The notes: generated from the letters alone by a model not told the origin. 64,000 nt of DNA from Cepaea nemoralis (GCA_014155875.1 JACEFZ010013534.1:1-64000), one strand, 5' to 3'. Shown: positions 1-10,314, counted from the first letter of the stretch. A program made the numbers and translations.

Positions 1-600
1 TACCACTTCCTCTTTACCTCCTCCCTATATCCCTCCTCCTCCCTTCACATTGCTCCTCTCCTCCTCCTTGCCTCTCCCCATCTTCCCTCCTCCTCCTTTC
101 TCCTCCCTCCTCCTCATCCTTACATCTCCTCTACTCCTCTCCAATCTTATTTTCCTCCCTCTCCCCTCCTTCTTCCTCCTCATTCCTATTCTCCTCCCTC
201 CTCCTCCCTTCTTCTTCCTCATTACTCCCTACCTCAATAACTCCTCCTATCCTCCTTTGCCTCCTCCCTCCTCCTTTTCCTCCCTCCTCCTATTACCCCT
301 CATCCCTCTCCTCTCCATCTCACTCTTCCTCCTAACCCTCTTCCTCTCCCCTCCTCCTATCCCTCCACCTCCCTTTTCACATTCTCCTCCTCCTCTTCCT
401 CTCCTCCCCTCCTTCCTCCTCATCCACTCTCCTCCTCCCTCCTCGTCTTCCTCCCTCCTCCTCCCCCTCTCCTTTTCCTCCTCATCCCTCTCATTCTCCC
501 TCCCTCCTCCTCCCTCTTCCTCCTCCTCCTTTCTCCTCCCTCCTCCTCTTCTCTCCTCCTCCCTCCTCCCTTTTCCTCCCTCCTCCTCCTCCCTCTACTC
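1..600. repeat. TCC-rich polypyrimidine low-complexity tract
   Basis: The plus strand is almost pure C/T (ccTCCTCC-type imperfect repeats) for 600 bp and runs off the left window edge. Long open frames rich in Ser, Pro and Leu (or Arg and Gly on the other strand) result from composition. No gene is supported. Confidence 0.9.
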
Positions 601-602
601 CT

Positions 603-628
603 CCCAGACAGGCAGACAGACAGAGAGG

Positions 629-662
<34 letters not shown>

Positions 663-663
663 T
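603..663. repeat. (CAGA)n microsatellite
   Basis: Tetranucleotide CAGA repeats with minor interruptions directly follow the polypyrimidine tract. Confidence 0.9.
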
Positions 664-760
664 AGTCGGTAATGGGAACGGGAACTTATATGACTACTTA
701 TATGAATTAAATGAGATGCTCCCCACCAGGGTCTGGGCGAAGCCGGGGCAGGGTCAGCTA

Positions 761-761
<1 letters not shown>
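664..761 (+). mobile_element. Helitron-like 3' terminus (relic)
   Basis: The segment ends GGGTCAGCTAG followed by T. Before it lies a short G/C stem around GGGCGAAGCC. Helitron 3' ends in invertebrates are known to have a GC hairpin just upstream of a terminal CTRR, commonly CTAG, and to insert between A and T; the TA-rich flank fits. No 5' TC end or Rep/helicase ORF is visible, so this is a terminal fragment. Assignment is by motif resemblance only. Confidence 0.5.

Positions 762-855
<94 letters not shown>
762..855. repeat. (TA)n microsatellite
   Basis: About 94 bp of near-perfect TA dinucleotide starts at the Helitron-like terminus. It may have expanded from the AT target site. Confidence 0.95.
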
Positions 856-857
<2 letters not shown>

Positions 858-954
858 TATTTGTTATATCAGTTCTTGGTGAGACAGCACTGAATGAGAC
901 ATCATTTATAGAAAATCTCATGAAATATTAGAATGTAATCCAAATGTGACGTTC

Positions 955-955
955 C

Positions 956-1008
<53 letters not shown>

Positions 1009-1023
1009 ACATCATCATCATCT
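955..1023. repeat. (CAT)n microsatellite
   Basis: Trinucleotide CAT repeats, the complement of the (GAT)n tails that end LINE C copies elsewhere in this window. This may be an orphan LINE tail. Confidence 0.9.
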
Positions 1024-1124
1024 TCCACTTCTGCTGTCATGCGTCGTGGGGAGAAATAATTTGCGTTCCAGCGCCCGGTGGGCGGCACTGGATAGTACTT
1101 CATTTTCTTTCTGTTTCATTCCTT

Positions 1125-1576
1125 TCTATACTCGCCTTTCGGTCCGGTGGTCATGGGTTCGAATCCGCATTGGGGCAGATTGTGAATATTAACCTGCTCC
1201 CAAGTCAACCTAGCCTGAGATGAGAATCAGGACATGTCTTGGGAAGCATACTTACCACATCAGCCACTGAGTAGTGATTGGTCGATAAAGATATAGGTCT
1301 AGCACAGGGGTGGCCAACATGAGGCCCGCGGGCCGCATGTGGCCCGCCGGGAGCTATGTTGCGGCCCGCGGAGTGGGAAGCAACGATGTGGTCGAAGCTG
1401 TAGCACGCTTGCTTGTTTACTTTAATTAACAAAACAAAACCAAAAAAAAAATAATTAGGTGCGTGGCCCGGCAGGGAATATTATTTCTGAAATTTGGCCC
1501 GCCTGCTGAAAAGGTTGGCCACCCCCGGTCTAGCACCTTATGCTCAGTGCGCCTCAAGACGTGTAAAAGGGTCCTT
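1125..1576 (+). mobile_element. SINE3: tRNA-derived SINE, interrupted by a hAT MITE
   Basis: A pol III B-box-like motif GGTTCGAATCC lies at 1156-1166. It is followed by a body (ACCTGCTCCCAAGTCAACC and onward to GCCACTGAGTAGTGATTGG) whose distal part recurs, diverged, near 36550-36700. The A box is poorly preserved. The hAT insertion at 1305-1527 splits the body, and a (CT)n tract follows its 3' end. Confidence 0.5.
1305..1527. mobile_element. Complete non-autonomous hAT element (223-bp MITE)
   Basis: Terminal inverted repeats CAGGGGTGGCCAAC and GTTGGCCACCCCCG bound a GC-rich interior with several GGCCCGC motifs. Both sides carry the identical 8-bp duplication GTCTAGCA (1297-1304 and 1528-1535), the target-site length of hAT transposases. 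There is no coding capacity, so mobility would have needed a transposase in trans. Confidence 0.9.

Positions 1577-1578
<2 letters not shown>

Positions 1579-1657
<79 letters not shown>
1579..1657. repeat. (CT)n microsatellite
   Basis: About 79 bp of uninterrupted CT immediately follow the SINE3/hAT block. Confidence 0.97.
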
Positions 1658-1659
<2 letters not shown>

Positions 1660-1660
<1 letters not shown>

Positions 1661-2130
1661 CTTCTTTGTGGGCGGTCATGATTTGCCATCTTACACGATG
1701 ACCAGAGTCGTGGGTCAGCTCTGTATTCTTGTCCCTGCTATGCCATGTGGCAAAGCCATCCAGATATGTACTTTTCTGCCTTCCCCTTGTTCTTTTCCTC
1801 TCAATTCTGCGAGTTGTCACCATGTTCTCTAGTTTATTTCTTCTTATAACCTGACACCCCCTTCCGCACCAAAAAAAAAAAAAAAGAAGTTTTGTTTACG
1901 TCTAATTTCTTTAATCAGTTTGCGATTTTCGTTTGCCTCTTGTAGGACTTGCTCATTGGTTTTTCCGTCTGTCCATGGTACTCTTTGCATTCTCCTCAGA
2001 AACCACATGTCCACTACCATACGATGTTTACTTTTGCTTGCCTGCTCATCGTCCACGTTTCAGATCCATACGAAGTACAGGTTCTATGTTGCACTTGAAA
2101 ACTCTAACCCTAGTTGTTCACTGTGTAAAA
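1660..2130 (-). pseudogene. LINE C (RTE-like) C-terminal ORF remnant
   Basis: The minus strand encodes a fragment around residues WFLRRMQRVPWTDGKTNEQV. It aligns with the post-RT 'PWT-R-TN' region of the copy at 55805-56262, known from RTE-type LINEs. The same 3' sequence recurs at 63504-63785. The frame is broken and no RT motifs remain. A poly-A-like run at 1870 disturbs it further. Confidence 0.6.
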
Positions 2131-2530
2131 TGTTGTTGTTTGTCCATCAAGAATGATGATGATCATTCATTTCATCCATTGGGGTTGAAAGTATGGAGCC
2201 GTGAGTTCTAAGATGGCTGATAAGGCCTATTTTGGCTCGAAATGTTCTTTGACAATGTGGACAAAGAATGCTTGACGTTCCGGGAGGGGGATCTCCTGCA
2301 GTTGTTTTTCTGTCCAGCCTTTTCTTCGTAGCTCTTGCAGTCCTGGTTGTTTCACAAGTGACTGCACACTTGCGTAATGATTTACGCCAAGAATTTCGGT
2401 CTTTAGGCAGCTAGTCTCCCAAGTGTCATGATGAATTCCAAAAGCTTGTAGTTAGATCTTCAGAGTGTCTTTAAAGCGTTTCCTCTGGCCGCCTTGGGGG
2501 CGTTTACCACAACCAACTGTGTCTTCTATG
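2131..2530 (-). pseudogene. LINE D C-terminal remnant (C2H2-finger type)
   Basis: This is the reverse complement of the better copies at 20380-20925 and 33066-33408. Shared landmarks are the terminal 'cttgatggacaaacaac' and the 'gcgtttcctctggccgcctt' segment. In the better copies this region encodes the LINE C-terminus with a C2H2 finger. Stops and indels disrupt all frames here. Confidence 0.65.
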
Positions 2531-2740
2531 TAATGAAACATTTACTGGAGCGTTCTTCTGCTCGAACTCACACAACCCTTTTATCCACCAGTGACGACAC
2601 CGGGATACAAACCAGCTGCGTGTAGGTGTACAAAGGTTGAGTTGGGTTGATTTGTGCCAAAAACTGACATCATAGCACTCAGGACATTCCATTTCGTGCT
2701 CCGTCCTCATCTTCAACAACGAGCCGAAAGTCTCAATACT
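2531..2740 (-). mobile_element. LINE A 3'-end remnant, left half
   Basis: Matches the 3' terminal region of LINE A (for example 12742-12830): the C-terminal CPEC motif region followed by the untranslated end. It ends in AGTCTCAATACT (2729-2740), one copy of the 12-bp target duplication made by the LINE B insertion. The other half of the same remnant resumes at 9192. Confidence 0.65.
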
Positions 2741-3405
2741 TCTTCTTCTTCTTCTGCGTTCATCCGGAGTTTTTTTTTCTTTTCTGACGTGATTGCGTTG
2801 TGCCTGTTTACAGCAGAGCTGCGTTCTTGCGCCGTTAGGCCGACACATCCGACTTCCGCGGGCATTTGTTGACCGGGTTAGCCTTCCCGGGGGTTTCTTA
2901 GGACGTGTGACTTTTGTGATGTTATCCCCCATCCCAGCTGGCCCATATAGAACAGCCAAAGACATCCTGATCAGCCCTCAGGGGAAGGCAGGGGCAGACC
3001 ATGGGCATTCCCCGCCATCCAAAGAGGCTTCCATACTTGCAGAGCCGACACACAGCGCTCTGGTACTGGGCTCACCCAAGGAATCGTCACGTCCTGCACA
3101 TGGCTGCTTAACCTCACTTCCGTATATTGGGCCTTCCGTTCACCATAGGCTGTTCCTCCAGCAGATGACTTCCACACAGTGAGCTTTCGATTCGGACTTT
3201 CCACGTAATGGATTTGCTATCCAAACAATATTCCATTTCATGCCTCTGGGACGCTTTTGTAACCGACATACCTGTGGTATGAAGTGCGGCAGTCTAAATA
3301 CTTCTTCGTGCACCTTTAAATGTCAACCTGAATGTAATTAAAGTAGTCTGCAGTCAACTTGAGCTTGTTGATATCTCCATAGAGCTTGTCCTCAAATGAA
3401 GAGGT

Positions 3406-5102
3406 GTGGGCCAAAAAATCTTTCTCTGTTCTGCATATATTGGGCAATCCTGCAGTATATGTTTAGCTGTCATTTTTTCAGTTCAACAATTACATTCATC
3501 GGTATCTCATATCTTTAGTTTATTGAACAAGTGGTATTTCAGCCTGTTATGTCCTGTGCGGAGTCTGAAGATTGCTACTTGTTCTCTTCGGTCGAGTTTG
3601 TAATATGCATCATCCTTCTGGTGGAAACCTCTTTGCCTCATTATAGGTTATGTCTATGTCAGGCTGTGGTAGTCATCCACCCTCTTTTGCTAGTCTGTCA
3701 GCCTCTTCATTTCCAGGTATACTGCAATGTGATGGGATCCACTGTATTACAACTTCTTTGGATTTCTGGCATAGACCATGGAGTGCTGCTCTTAGGTCAG
3801 CTAGTTCTGTGCTGTTTTTGCTCTTCAGTATTGAGACAGCTGACTTTGCATCTGTGAAGATAGCTATTTGCTTCTCTTTATTTTCCTCCATCAAGAGCAT
3901 TTCTGCTGCAGTTTTTAGAGCCTCTACCTCAGCTTTAAAGTTACTTGAAAATTTTTCAGTTGCCACTGACAGTGTTTTTTTCACTCCATTTTTTAAATTT
4001 AGGAGAATTCCTCCCCCTCCATTTTCTATTGAATTTTTGGCTGATCCATCTGTATATGCATGGATCCAATTGCTGCTTGGGTAATGTTCTTTTATGTAGT
4101 TAGGGTTATTTTTCTTCTTTCGGTTTCATTCTGAGTATTCTTTTTCTCAATACCAGGAATATTGTCTATCATCTCAGGCAGTTGCTGCTGTCTCCAAGCT
4201 GGGAACTTGTGTGCATTGTAAATGGGTTTGACTGTTGATATGTTAAGTATGGGATCTGCCCTAATCTTTCGTTTTGCAATTTCTACAATGCTGCTACGCT
4301 TCAGTCTTCCCTTTCCAAAACCATTAAACCTGTTACACATAGGGTGGTCTGTCAATCTTCTAAATTTTTCTGCTTGTTGCTGGGCTCTGCTATCTCTTCT
4401 ATCCTGCATTGGTTGTAAACAAGTGATCTTTTCTAGTTCATTAATAGGCGTTGTCTTCAGGCTTCCAGTTATGATTCGCATTCCTTGATTTTGGACTCTT
4501 CTTATTTTGTTAAAATTTGACTTAGCTGCTGTTGCCCAAGCTGCAATGCCATATTCCAGTACTGGCCTCACCCGTCCAGTATATAACTTCTTGAGAACTT
4601 TCTCATCTGCTCCCCACGTTGTACCAGCAAGCTTTTTCATGATTGCCATTCTTTGTCTTGCTCTTGTTCGATTTTTCTCAACCTGTGTCTTCCATGTCAG
4701 GCGACGATCAAAGGTGACTCCTAGATAGTTTGGATTTTCTTCATGGCGCAATATTTTTCCATTCAATACCAGCTTAGGTTGCTGAGTTTTATTTGAGAGG
4801 GAGAACACTGTGCATGTTGTTTTCTCCTCACTTATCTTCACTAGCCATGATTTTGACCAGTCCTCTATCGCTAATAAGGCTTGCTGTATTCTCCTGTTAG
4901 CTGTACTAATATATTCTTCAGATGTCCATATGGCTAAGTCATCTGCAAAGGAGGATGTGTGTACTCTGGCTGGAAAATTTTCCGTGATGTCATTTATATA
5001 TGGTAGGAATAATATTGGTGAAAGAACTCCTCCTTAGGGGACACCTTGCTCCAACAGCATCATTTTGCTGGTTTGTCCTTGTACTTTTGTCCTGGCAGTT
5101 CT
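3406..5102 (-). pseudogene. LINE B copy 1: RT C-terminal half plus RNase H
   Basis: Minus-strand frames 4841-4092 and 3984-3673 encode the end of RT and the RNase H domain. The RT catalytic FADD box is encoded around 4918-4952, followed by thumb residues such as YLGVTFDRRLTWKTQVEKN. RNase H shows FKAEVEALKTA, IFTDAKSAVSIL and WIPSHCSIPGNEEADRLA, including the Asp/Glu/His acidic-site context. The N-terminal RNase H strand falls in a frame break between the two frames. Function in a live element would be reverse transcription and RNA removal during target-primed insertion; this copy is broken. Confidence 0.85.
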
Positions 5103-6753
5103 TCTTCTTCTTCTTTTCGTTCATCCGGAGTGTTTTTTCAGATGTGATTGCGGTGTCTGTTATGCGCCCTTGGGCCGAAACCCGTAGGCCAACACATCGA
5201 CTTTAGCGTGCTTTTTTTGACCAGGTAGCATTCCTGGGAGACTCACTTTTGTGGTGCCATCTGCAACCATGCTGGCCAAGGTTGAACGGTCGAAGACAAC
5301 GGTCATCCCTCAAAGGAAGGCAGGGACAGTCCATAGCATTTTCCGCCATCCAAGGTTGCTTCCATAGTTGCAGGGCCGACACATAACGCCCTGGATCTGG
5401 GCTCACCGAGGGAGATCGTCACGTCCTGCTCATGGCTGCTTTAAATCCTCACTTCAATATATTGGTCATTTCGTTTCCCCGGGTCATTCCCGCACAAACC
5501 AGACAGGTTTGCAGACGGCATCCACTCAGCGAGTTTTCGGACATGTGCTTGTCGTTGCGCCCATCAGAGCTTTTCCAGGCACAACAGACATTCGGAAAAC
5601 TACCCAGTCAGAGCTGTTCCGAACAAGAGCGGCATTCGGAAACTAGGTAGTCAGAGCTGTTCCTAGCACGAGAGACATTCGGACGAGACATTTCACTCGG
5701 ACGTAATTGCGTAGTGTCAATTTTTAGTTTGCCACCCGTAGGACGACACTTCCGACTTCAGCGGGCATTTTTAAATGAGGTTAGCCTTCCTCTGGTTTCG
5801 AGGCACGTTGGACTGTTGTGATGTCGCTAACATCTCAGCTGGTCAAGATAGAACGATGAACGACATCGCGGTCGGCCCTCAAGGGAAGGCTAGGGGCAGA
5901 CCATGAGCATTCCCTCGCTATCCAAGGAGGCTTCCATAATTGCAGAGCCGGCACATATTGCTCTGTGACTGGGCTCACCCGAGGAGTTGCCACGTCCTGC
6001 TCATGGCTGCTTTAGTTCCTCACTTCCATGTGTTGGGCAACTCGTTTGCCACTGATCGCTCAAGCACACACCAGGGACGGTCAGACTGCAAGCGACACCC
6101 ACTCGGTAAGCTTTTGCTTTTGACTTCGGACCACGCAATAGGTTCGCTCGCCGTGCGTTCCATTTTGCGTCATTGAGACGTTCTTCCACTTTTGTCTACA
6201 CTCTCTATGAGTTAGATACAGTTTTCGCAGCCATTTTCTTCGACTGGGGCACTTTTTTGACTTTTTGTACTCGCTCACGAGGTAGGCTACTTGTGCTGCC
6301 GGCTCAGCACCTTACCTTCGTGCAGCGGTGAACGAGAAACGGCCTGGCCCTCTCATCCGGGAATCTCTCATATCCCCCAGCTGAGAGCCTTCGAACTTCT
6401 ATCAGACCTGAGCATGTAGCTTGCTCAGTATCACGCCTTTATTTTTCGAAAGGTGGCTATCGGCCCGGCTCTCAGGTCCGAGGGTTTGTGGCTTAGAGGC
6501 GTTCAGCCACAGCCCTCGACAGGGAGCCTTTAGTGTTTTGTCCGGACCAAGAACTTCTGCCTTCGTGCGCCTGATTTAAATTTTAGACTGCTATCCCCAG
6601 TCTCACCTGCAGAGCAGCAGGTTGTGTCTCTCTTAGTCTGGTCCCTATCTCATAAGCTGTCCGATATGTAGTTTTTCATCCATCAGCAAGCAAATGGGGT
6701 CGATGGGACACGCAAGCTCCCCCACCACGTCAAGGTGGAGACACATCGGGGGA
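5103..6753 (-). mobile_element. Non-autonomous LINE B derivative: 5' UTR joined to duplicated 3' UTR, no ORF
   Basis: The insert is bounded by a perfect 14-bp duplication GTCCTGGCAGTTCT (5089-5102 and 6754-6767). Without the insert, the host LINE reading is restored. The minus-strand 5' end (6753) starts with a C-rich hairpin and a sequence homologous to the LINE B 5' UTR at 8990-9179. The 3' end carries the (GAA)n tail and a variant B 3' UTR, with a second 3'-UTR-like module at about 5690-6180. No endonuclease or RT coding sequence lies between. The long frames inside are shadows. It would need B proteins in trans. Confidence 0.75.
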
Positions 6754-6787
6754 GTCCTGGCAGTTCTGTTCTCAAGTTAGTGGATCC

Positions 6788-6898
6788 CGCAGAAGTCGGA
6801 TGTGTCGGCCTAACGGCGCAAGAACGCAGCTCTGCTGTAAACAGGCACAACGCAATCACGTCCGAAAAAAAAACTCCGGATGAACGAAGAAGAAGAAG
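6788..6898 (+). mobile_element. Short LINE B 3'-end copy with (GAA)n tail
   Basis: 111 bp matching the last part of the LINE B 3' UTR (CGGATGTGTCGGCCTAACGG, then an A run, CTCCGGATGAACGAAGAAG). It lies in opposite orientation inside the RT region of LINE B copy 1. Flanks GTTAGTGGATCC and GTTAATGGCTGATCC look like an eroded target duplication. Confidence 0.75.
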
Positions 6899-7759
6899 TT
6901 AATGGCTGATCCATTTGTACATTTTCCCACAAACATGCATTTTTTGCAGTTTTACTTTCTGTCCTTCCTTCCATACTTTATCAAATGCTTTATTCTAAAT
7001 CTATCCAAACCGCAAGTGTGTGCTTTTTCTCATGGAAGGCATCCTCTATTTCCTGAGCTATATAGGTTATTTGTTCTTCAGTGGATCTGTACTTCCTGAA
7101 TCCTGCTTGGTGGGGTGTTAAGAGTTGGTTTTCTTCAAGATGCCATGTTAGCCTGCCATTGATAATACGTTCCATTAACTTTCCTACAAAGCTAAGGAGA
7201 CTGATAGGTCGATAGCCATTTGGTTCTTCCAGGTCTTTTCCTTCTTTGGGACTGGTATTAGTGTAGCTTCCTTCCATATCTGTGGGACTATTCCTCTCTT
7301 CCAGCTGTAATTTAAGACTGCTAGTAGTTTCTTTTTTGCCTTAGTGCCAAGTCCTTTTAGTACTTCATTTGTGATTCCATCCTTTCCTGGTGATTTCTTC
7401 TTTTTTAGGGTATTCATTGCCTGTTCAATTTCTTCCATTGTTAGATTTGCCATAATATATTCTGCTGCTGTCTCTGTATTACTATGATATGTCTGTTTGT
7501 CTTTGATTGCTTCTTCTGTTCGGTTGCAATATCAATGTGGTTTGCACTGGCATAGTGTCCCATTAGTGAATTTGCAGCCTTTTTTCCTGTAGGCAAGGCA
7601 TTTCCTTGTTTAATTGTTATTTGTTTGTTTCTAGGTCCTTCATTGTTCATGGTTTTCACTAGTTTCCATAGTTTGTTTCCATTCCTGTCAAAATTCGGGT
7701 TGTCTGTTTTTTCCCTCCAACAATCTCTTGTTGTTTGATTTACTGTTCTTTTATATTTT

Positions 7760-7858
<99 letters not shown>

Positions 7859-8817
7859 TGTCTTCCTGGCATATTCAACTTTGTCCTCCAAAATTTGTAG
7901 TTCTTCAGTCCAGTATGGTTTGTAATCTTTCCTCGCTCCTCTTGGAATAGACTCAGTGGCCGCCTGTATAATTGCTCTGTTTAGACTTTCCACCATTTGC
8001 TTCATGTTGCCATATCTTGTATTTATGTTTTCACAATATTTGTCTGTTAGTATGGCAAATCTGTCCCAATCTGCTCATTTGTAATTTCAGCGCTCCTGTG
8101 GAATATACTCCATATTCATTACAAGCTTGATTGGTCTGTGGTTACTACCTGCTAATTGGTCAAGCACATGGCGATCAATTTTGTGGAGGATGTCTCCTGT
8201 GCAGAAAGCTACGATCTTCTGGAGTAGAAGCTCGGTGTGTCATCGTCTTTATTGAGTAGATGGAGATTTGAGTCTATTTCCCAGTCCTCCACTTCATCTC
8301 CTCTTTTGTCAGTATCTGGGTATCCCCATCTTTCTGAACGGCTATTAAAGTCTCAGACAATAATGCAATTTGTGTCAGTTGTTTTCATGTTTGAGAGGGT
8401 AAGATCCTTATCTGCCGGGCTATACAGATTGTAAATTCTTATTTTCACGTCCTTTATCATTATATCAACACCTATAATTTCTGTTTGGTTGTCAGAGATC
8501 ACAGATACTTCGCTGCAAGGTATTGTATTTCGTGTAAGTATTAGAACTCCTCCTTTGTGTCCTTCGCGGTCGAAACGTGTGGCCTGATATCCTCTGACTG
8601 AGAATTTGCGATTTATGTTGAGGTGTGTCTCTTGAATGCATGCCACATCTATTCTATCTTTATGAAGACGATGCGTTAGGGAGACTTTCTTGTTATAAAC
8701 TCCTTCGTCATTCCACTGTAGTATGTTGAGTGTCCGGGGTGTTTGGTCAATAGCTCTTAAGCTACTCCTCTGTGTCTTGACTCCACAGCACAGGGGAAGG
8801 TGACCACCAGTAGTCAT
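6899..8817 (-). pseudogene. LINE B copy 1: APE endonuclease, linker and RT N-terminal half
   Basis: Starting near 8817 on the minus strand, residues LNILQWNDEGVYNK and ACIQETHLN are endonuclease motifs (Asn and Glu of the metal site). NLYSP follows, with the linker (PRGARKDYKPYWTEELQILE) downstream. RT begins at MANLTMEEIEQAMNTLKKKK with SPGKDGI, then GYRPISLLSFVGKLMERI and TPHQAGFRKYRSTEEQI. The frame stops at WIDLE where copy 2 continues with KAFD. A (CT)n expansion (7761-7856) has replaced part of the linker by an Arg-Glu run. Confidence 0.85.
7761..7856. repeat. (CT)n microsatellite grown inside a LINE ORF
   Basis: 96 bp of CT (GA on the coding strand) at exactly the linker position where copy 2 (near 47165-47176) has only a short GAGAGAGAAC seed. 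Confidence 0.95.
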
Positions 8818-9179
8818 GGGTGTACCCTCGAGGCAGGGGGCCCGATACTATCACCGCCTGATGGGACTTTGCGGGATTAGCACCATAACGATTAATTTTA
8901 AATTGTGACATCATGAACTAAGTTAATTTGTCAAGCCTGTGGCTCAGTACATCCGATTTCAACAAGCATTTTTTTGCGGGTGCTTTCCCTAGCCTTTGAC
9001 TGTCCCCAGTCTACCTACCAGGCAGCAGGTTTGTGTGTCGCTTGATCTGGTCCCTCTCCCTTGACCTGTCCGACATGGGTGACCCTATCAGTAGCTGTGC
9101 TACTGCCGGCATAGCTCTTGGGGTCATTGGAACACTCAAGCCCCTCTACCTCGTCACGGTGGACACACAGCAGAGGGGA
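8818..9179 (-). promoter_or_regulatory. LINE B 5' UTR with terminal hairpin (internal-promoter region)
   Basis: Homologous to 45796-46068 in copy 2. The minus-strand 5' end begins CCCCTCTGCTG and about 30 nt later has AGAGGGG, giving a 7-bp stem. LINE 5' UTRs usually contain an internal promoter; none is identified here by motif. Confidence 0.55.
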
Positions 9180-9191
9180 AGTCTCAGTACT

Positions 9192-9330
9192 AATTGTACC
9201 CGCAGCAGCCTAATTATGTATCCGTCTGGCCTTTCCTCGGAGTACTGAATGCCGGCCATATCCCCTATTCACTCCCTACCGAACCATTCTCTACAGGCTT
9301 TGGTGAGTTATCTATTCCTCCACACTATAC
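9192..9330 (-). mobile_element. LINE A 3'-end remnant, right half
   Basis: Continues the LINE A remnant interrupted at 2740. The stretch 'tatgtatccgtctggccttt' and what follows matches LINE A near 12850-12900. Confidence 0.55.
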
Positions 9331-10014
9331 ATATAACCACCAAAAAACCCTTGCCATTTTTGCCTTATCATGTTTGAAAGATGTGGCAAGTGAACACAAT
9401 ATCACTGGGGCTACTGGTTGGTCTTCGAGTAGCTTAATACGCGTTAATTATATGTCACTTGAATTAAAAGGATTAAAGGATCATTTCTCACACGTTGCCA
9501 GCCTTTTCTTGCCCCTTTATTGCACTCTCTGCCTACACAATCTTTTGTCTCTGCTATGTAATTCAATACATGCGCATTTAATCACGTTTCAGTTTCAACA
9601 CCTATCTGAGACTATTGTTACTTGAAAGTGATAGCAGTCTAAGTTTGAAGGTGTTGCTTTGGTACTGCACGCGTCTTCATTATTTAGGACACAATGCCCT
9701 TCTCTGTGACTGCTGGATAATGGCGTGGCCAAGTTTGGCACAAGAGAATGTCAAAATCTAGTTCCCTAGCCGGGATCTGCTGGGTATGTGAAGTGTTACA
9801 ACCATCTCATTGTTGTTTGGCCTGAATGCGCCGGGGGATTGGTGAAGACTTTCCCTCCCGCGACGAACTGGGAGTCCAGGCATCGAACATTCGTCCGACC
9901 GTCCTATTACCATTATTACGTAATAATGCCAGGACATCGGACCTAAGAGCTAATCTAATACGTAGTCTTCCAGAATATTCAGAATCAACCAAAGAGGCAA
10001 TTTTAAAAAAAAAT
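9331..10014. other. No recognisable gene or repeat
   Basis: About 680 bp between the LINE A remnant and SINE1. Short open frames exist but none carries a motif I recognise. A small palindrome surrounds TTATTACGTAATAA near 9913-9926. Confidence 0.5.
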
Positions 10015-10232
10015 TAAGTTGCATGTCTTTCACGGGACGTAGCAGTCAACCCCAGCATTTTCGCTGTTCGTGATTCCTGGGCAAATTTTACGTTCAGTAG
10101 TTTGCCATTGATTTCTGAAATACCGGCTCCTATACCTTTTTCGAAAAAAACCAGCACCGCTGTGTTTCGAACCCAGGTATACGGGCTCACAAACCGCGTT
10201 CGCAAGCCCTTAGCCACAGAAACCGGTTCTCT
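10015..10232 (-). mobile_element. SINE1 copy
   Basis: Reverse complement of the family seen at 38018-38258, 41063-41322, 43278-43722 and 62128-62366. On the minus strand a GTGGCTAAGGG box, a GGTTCGAAAC B-box-like motif, the core CAATGGCAAACTACTGAACG and the end near TCCCGTGAAAGACATGC are visible. tRNA-related SINE, no coding. Confidence 0.75.
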
Positions 10233-10242
10233 AACAAATATC

Positions 10243-10314
10243 GGGCTCGTCCGGGAATTGAACCTGGGACCTCTCGCACCCAAAGTGAGCATCATACCCC
10301 TAGACCAACGAGTC
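10243..10314 (-). tRNA. tRNA-Pro(TGG)-like gene, probably a decayed pseudogene
   Basis: A 72-nt cloverleaf fits a eukaryotic tRNA-Pro: acceptor GACTCGT/ACGAGCC, D arm starting GTCTAGGGG, anticodon loop TTTGGGT with TGG at positions 34-36, T loop TTCAATT. Each of the acceptor, anticodon and T stems contains one A-C mismatch where G-C is expected, all consistent with G-to-A changes. No run of four Ts follows directly. Discriminator base C. The three mismatches argue against a working gene. Confidence 0.7.

Larger units (their letters stand above)
2741..9179 (-). mobile_element. LINE B copy 1, near full length, with nested insertions
   Basis: RNase-H-bearing non-LTR retrotransposon. The 3' (GAA)n tail is at 2741 and the 5' end is at 9179. 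Flanking duplications AGTCTCAATACT (2729-2740) and AGTCTCAGTACT (9180-9191) differ at one base. Order on the minus strand is 5' UTR, APE endonuclease, linker, RT, RNase H, C-terminal Cys region, 3' UTR, tail. It is interrupted by a B-derived non-autonomous element (5103-6753) and a short B 3'-end copy (6788-6898). Removing these leaves about 4.65 kb, close to copy 2 (45796-53435 minus its insert). The domain set resembles I-superfamily LINEs; clade is uncertain. Confidence 0.88.

Noticed and set aside
50..931. 293-codon open frame rich in Ser/Pro/Leu
   Set aside because: It spans polypyrimidine, CAGA and TA repeats; no stop because of composition, no domain.
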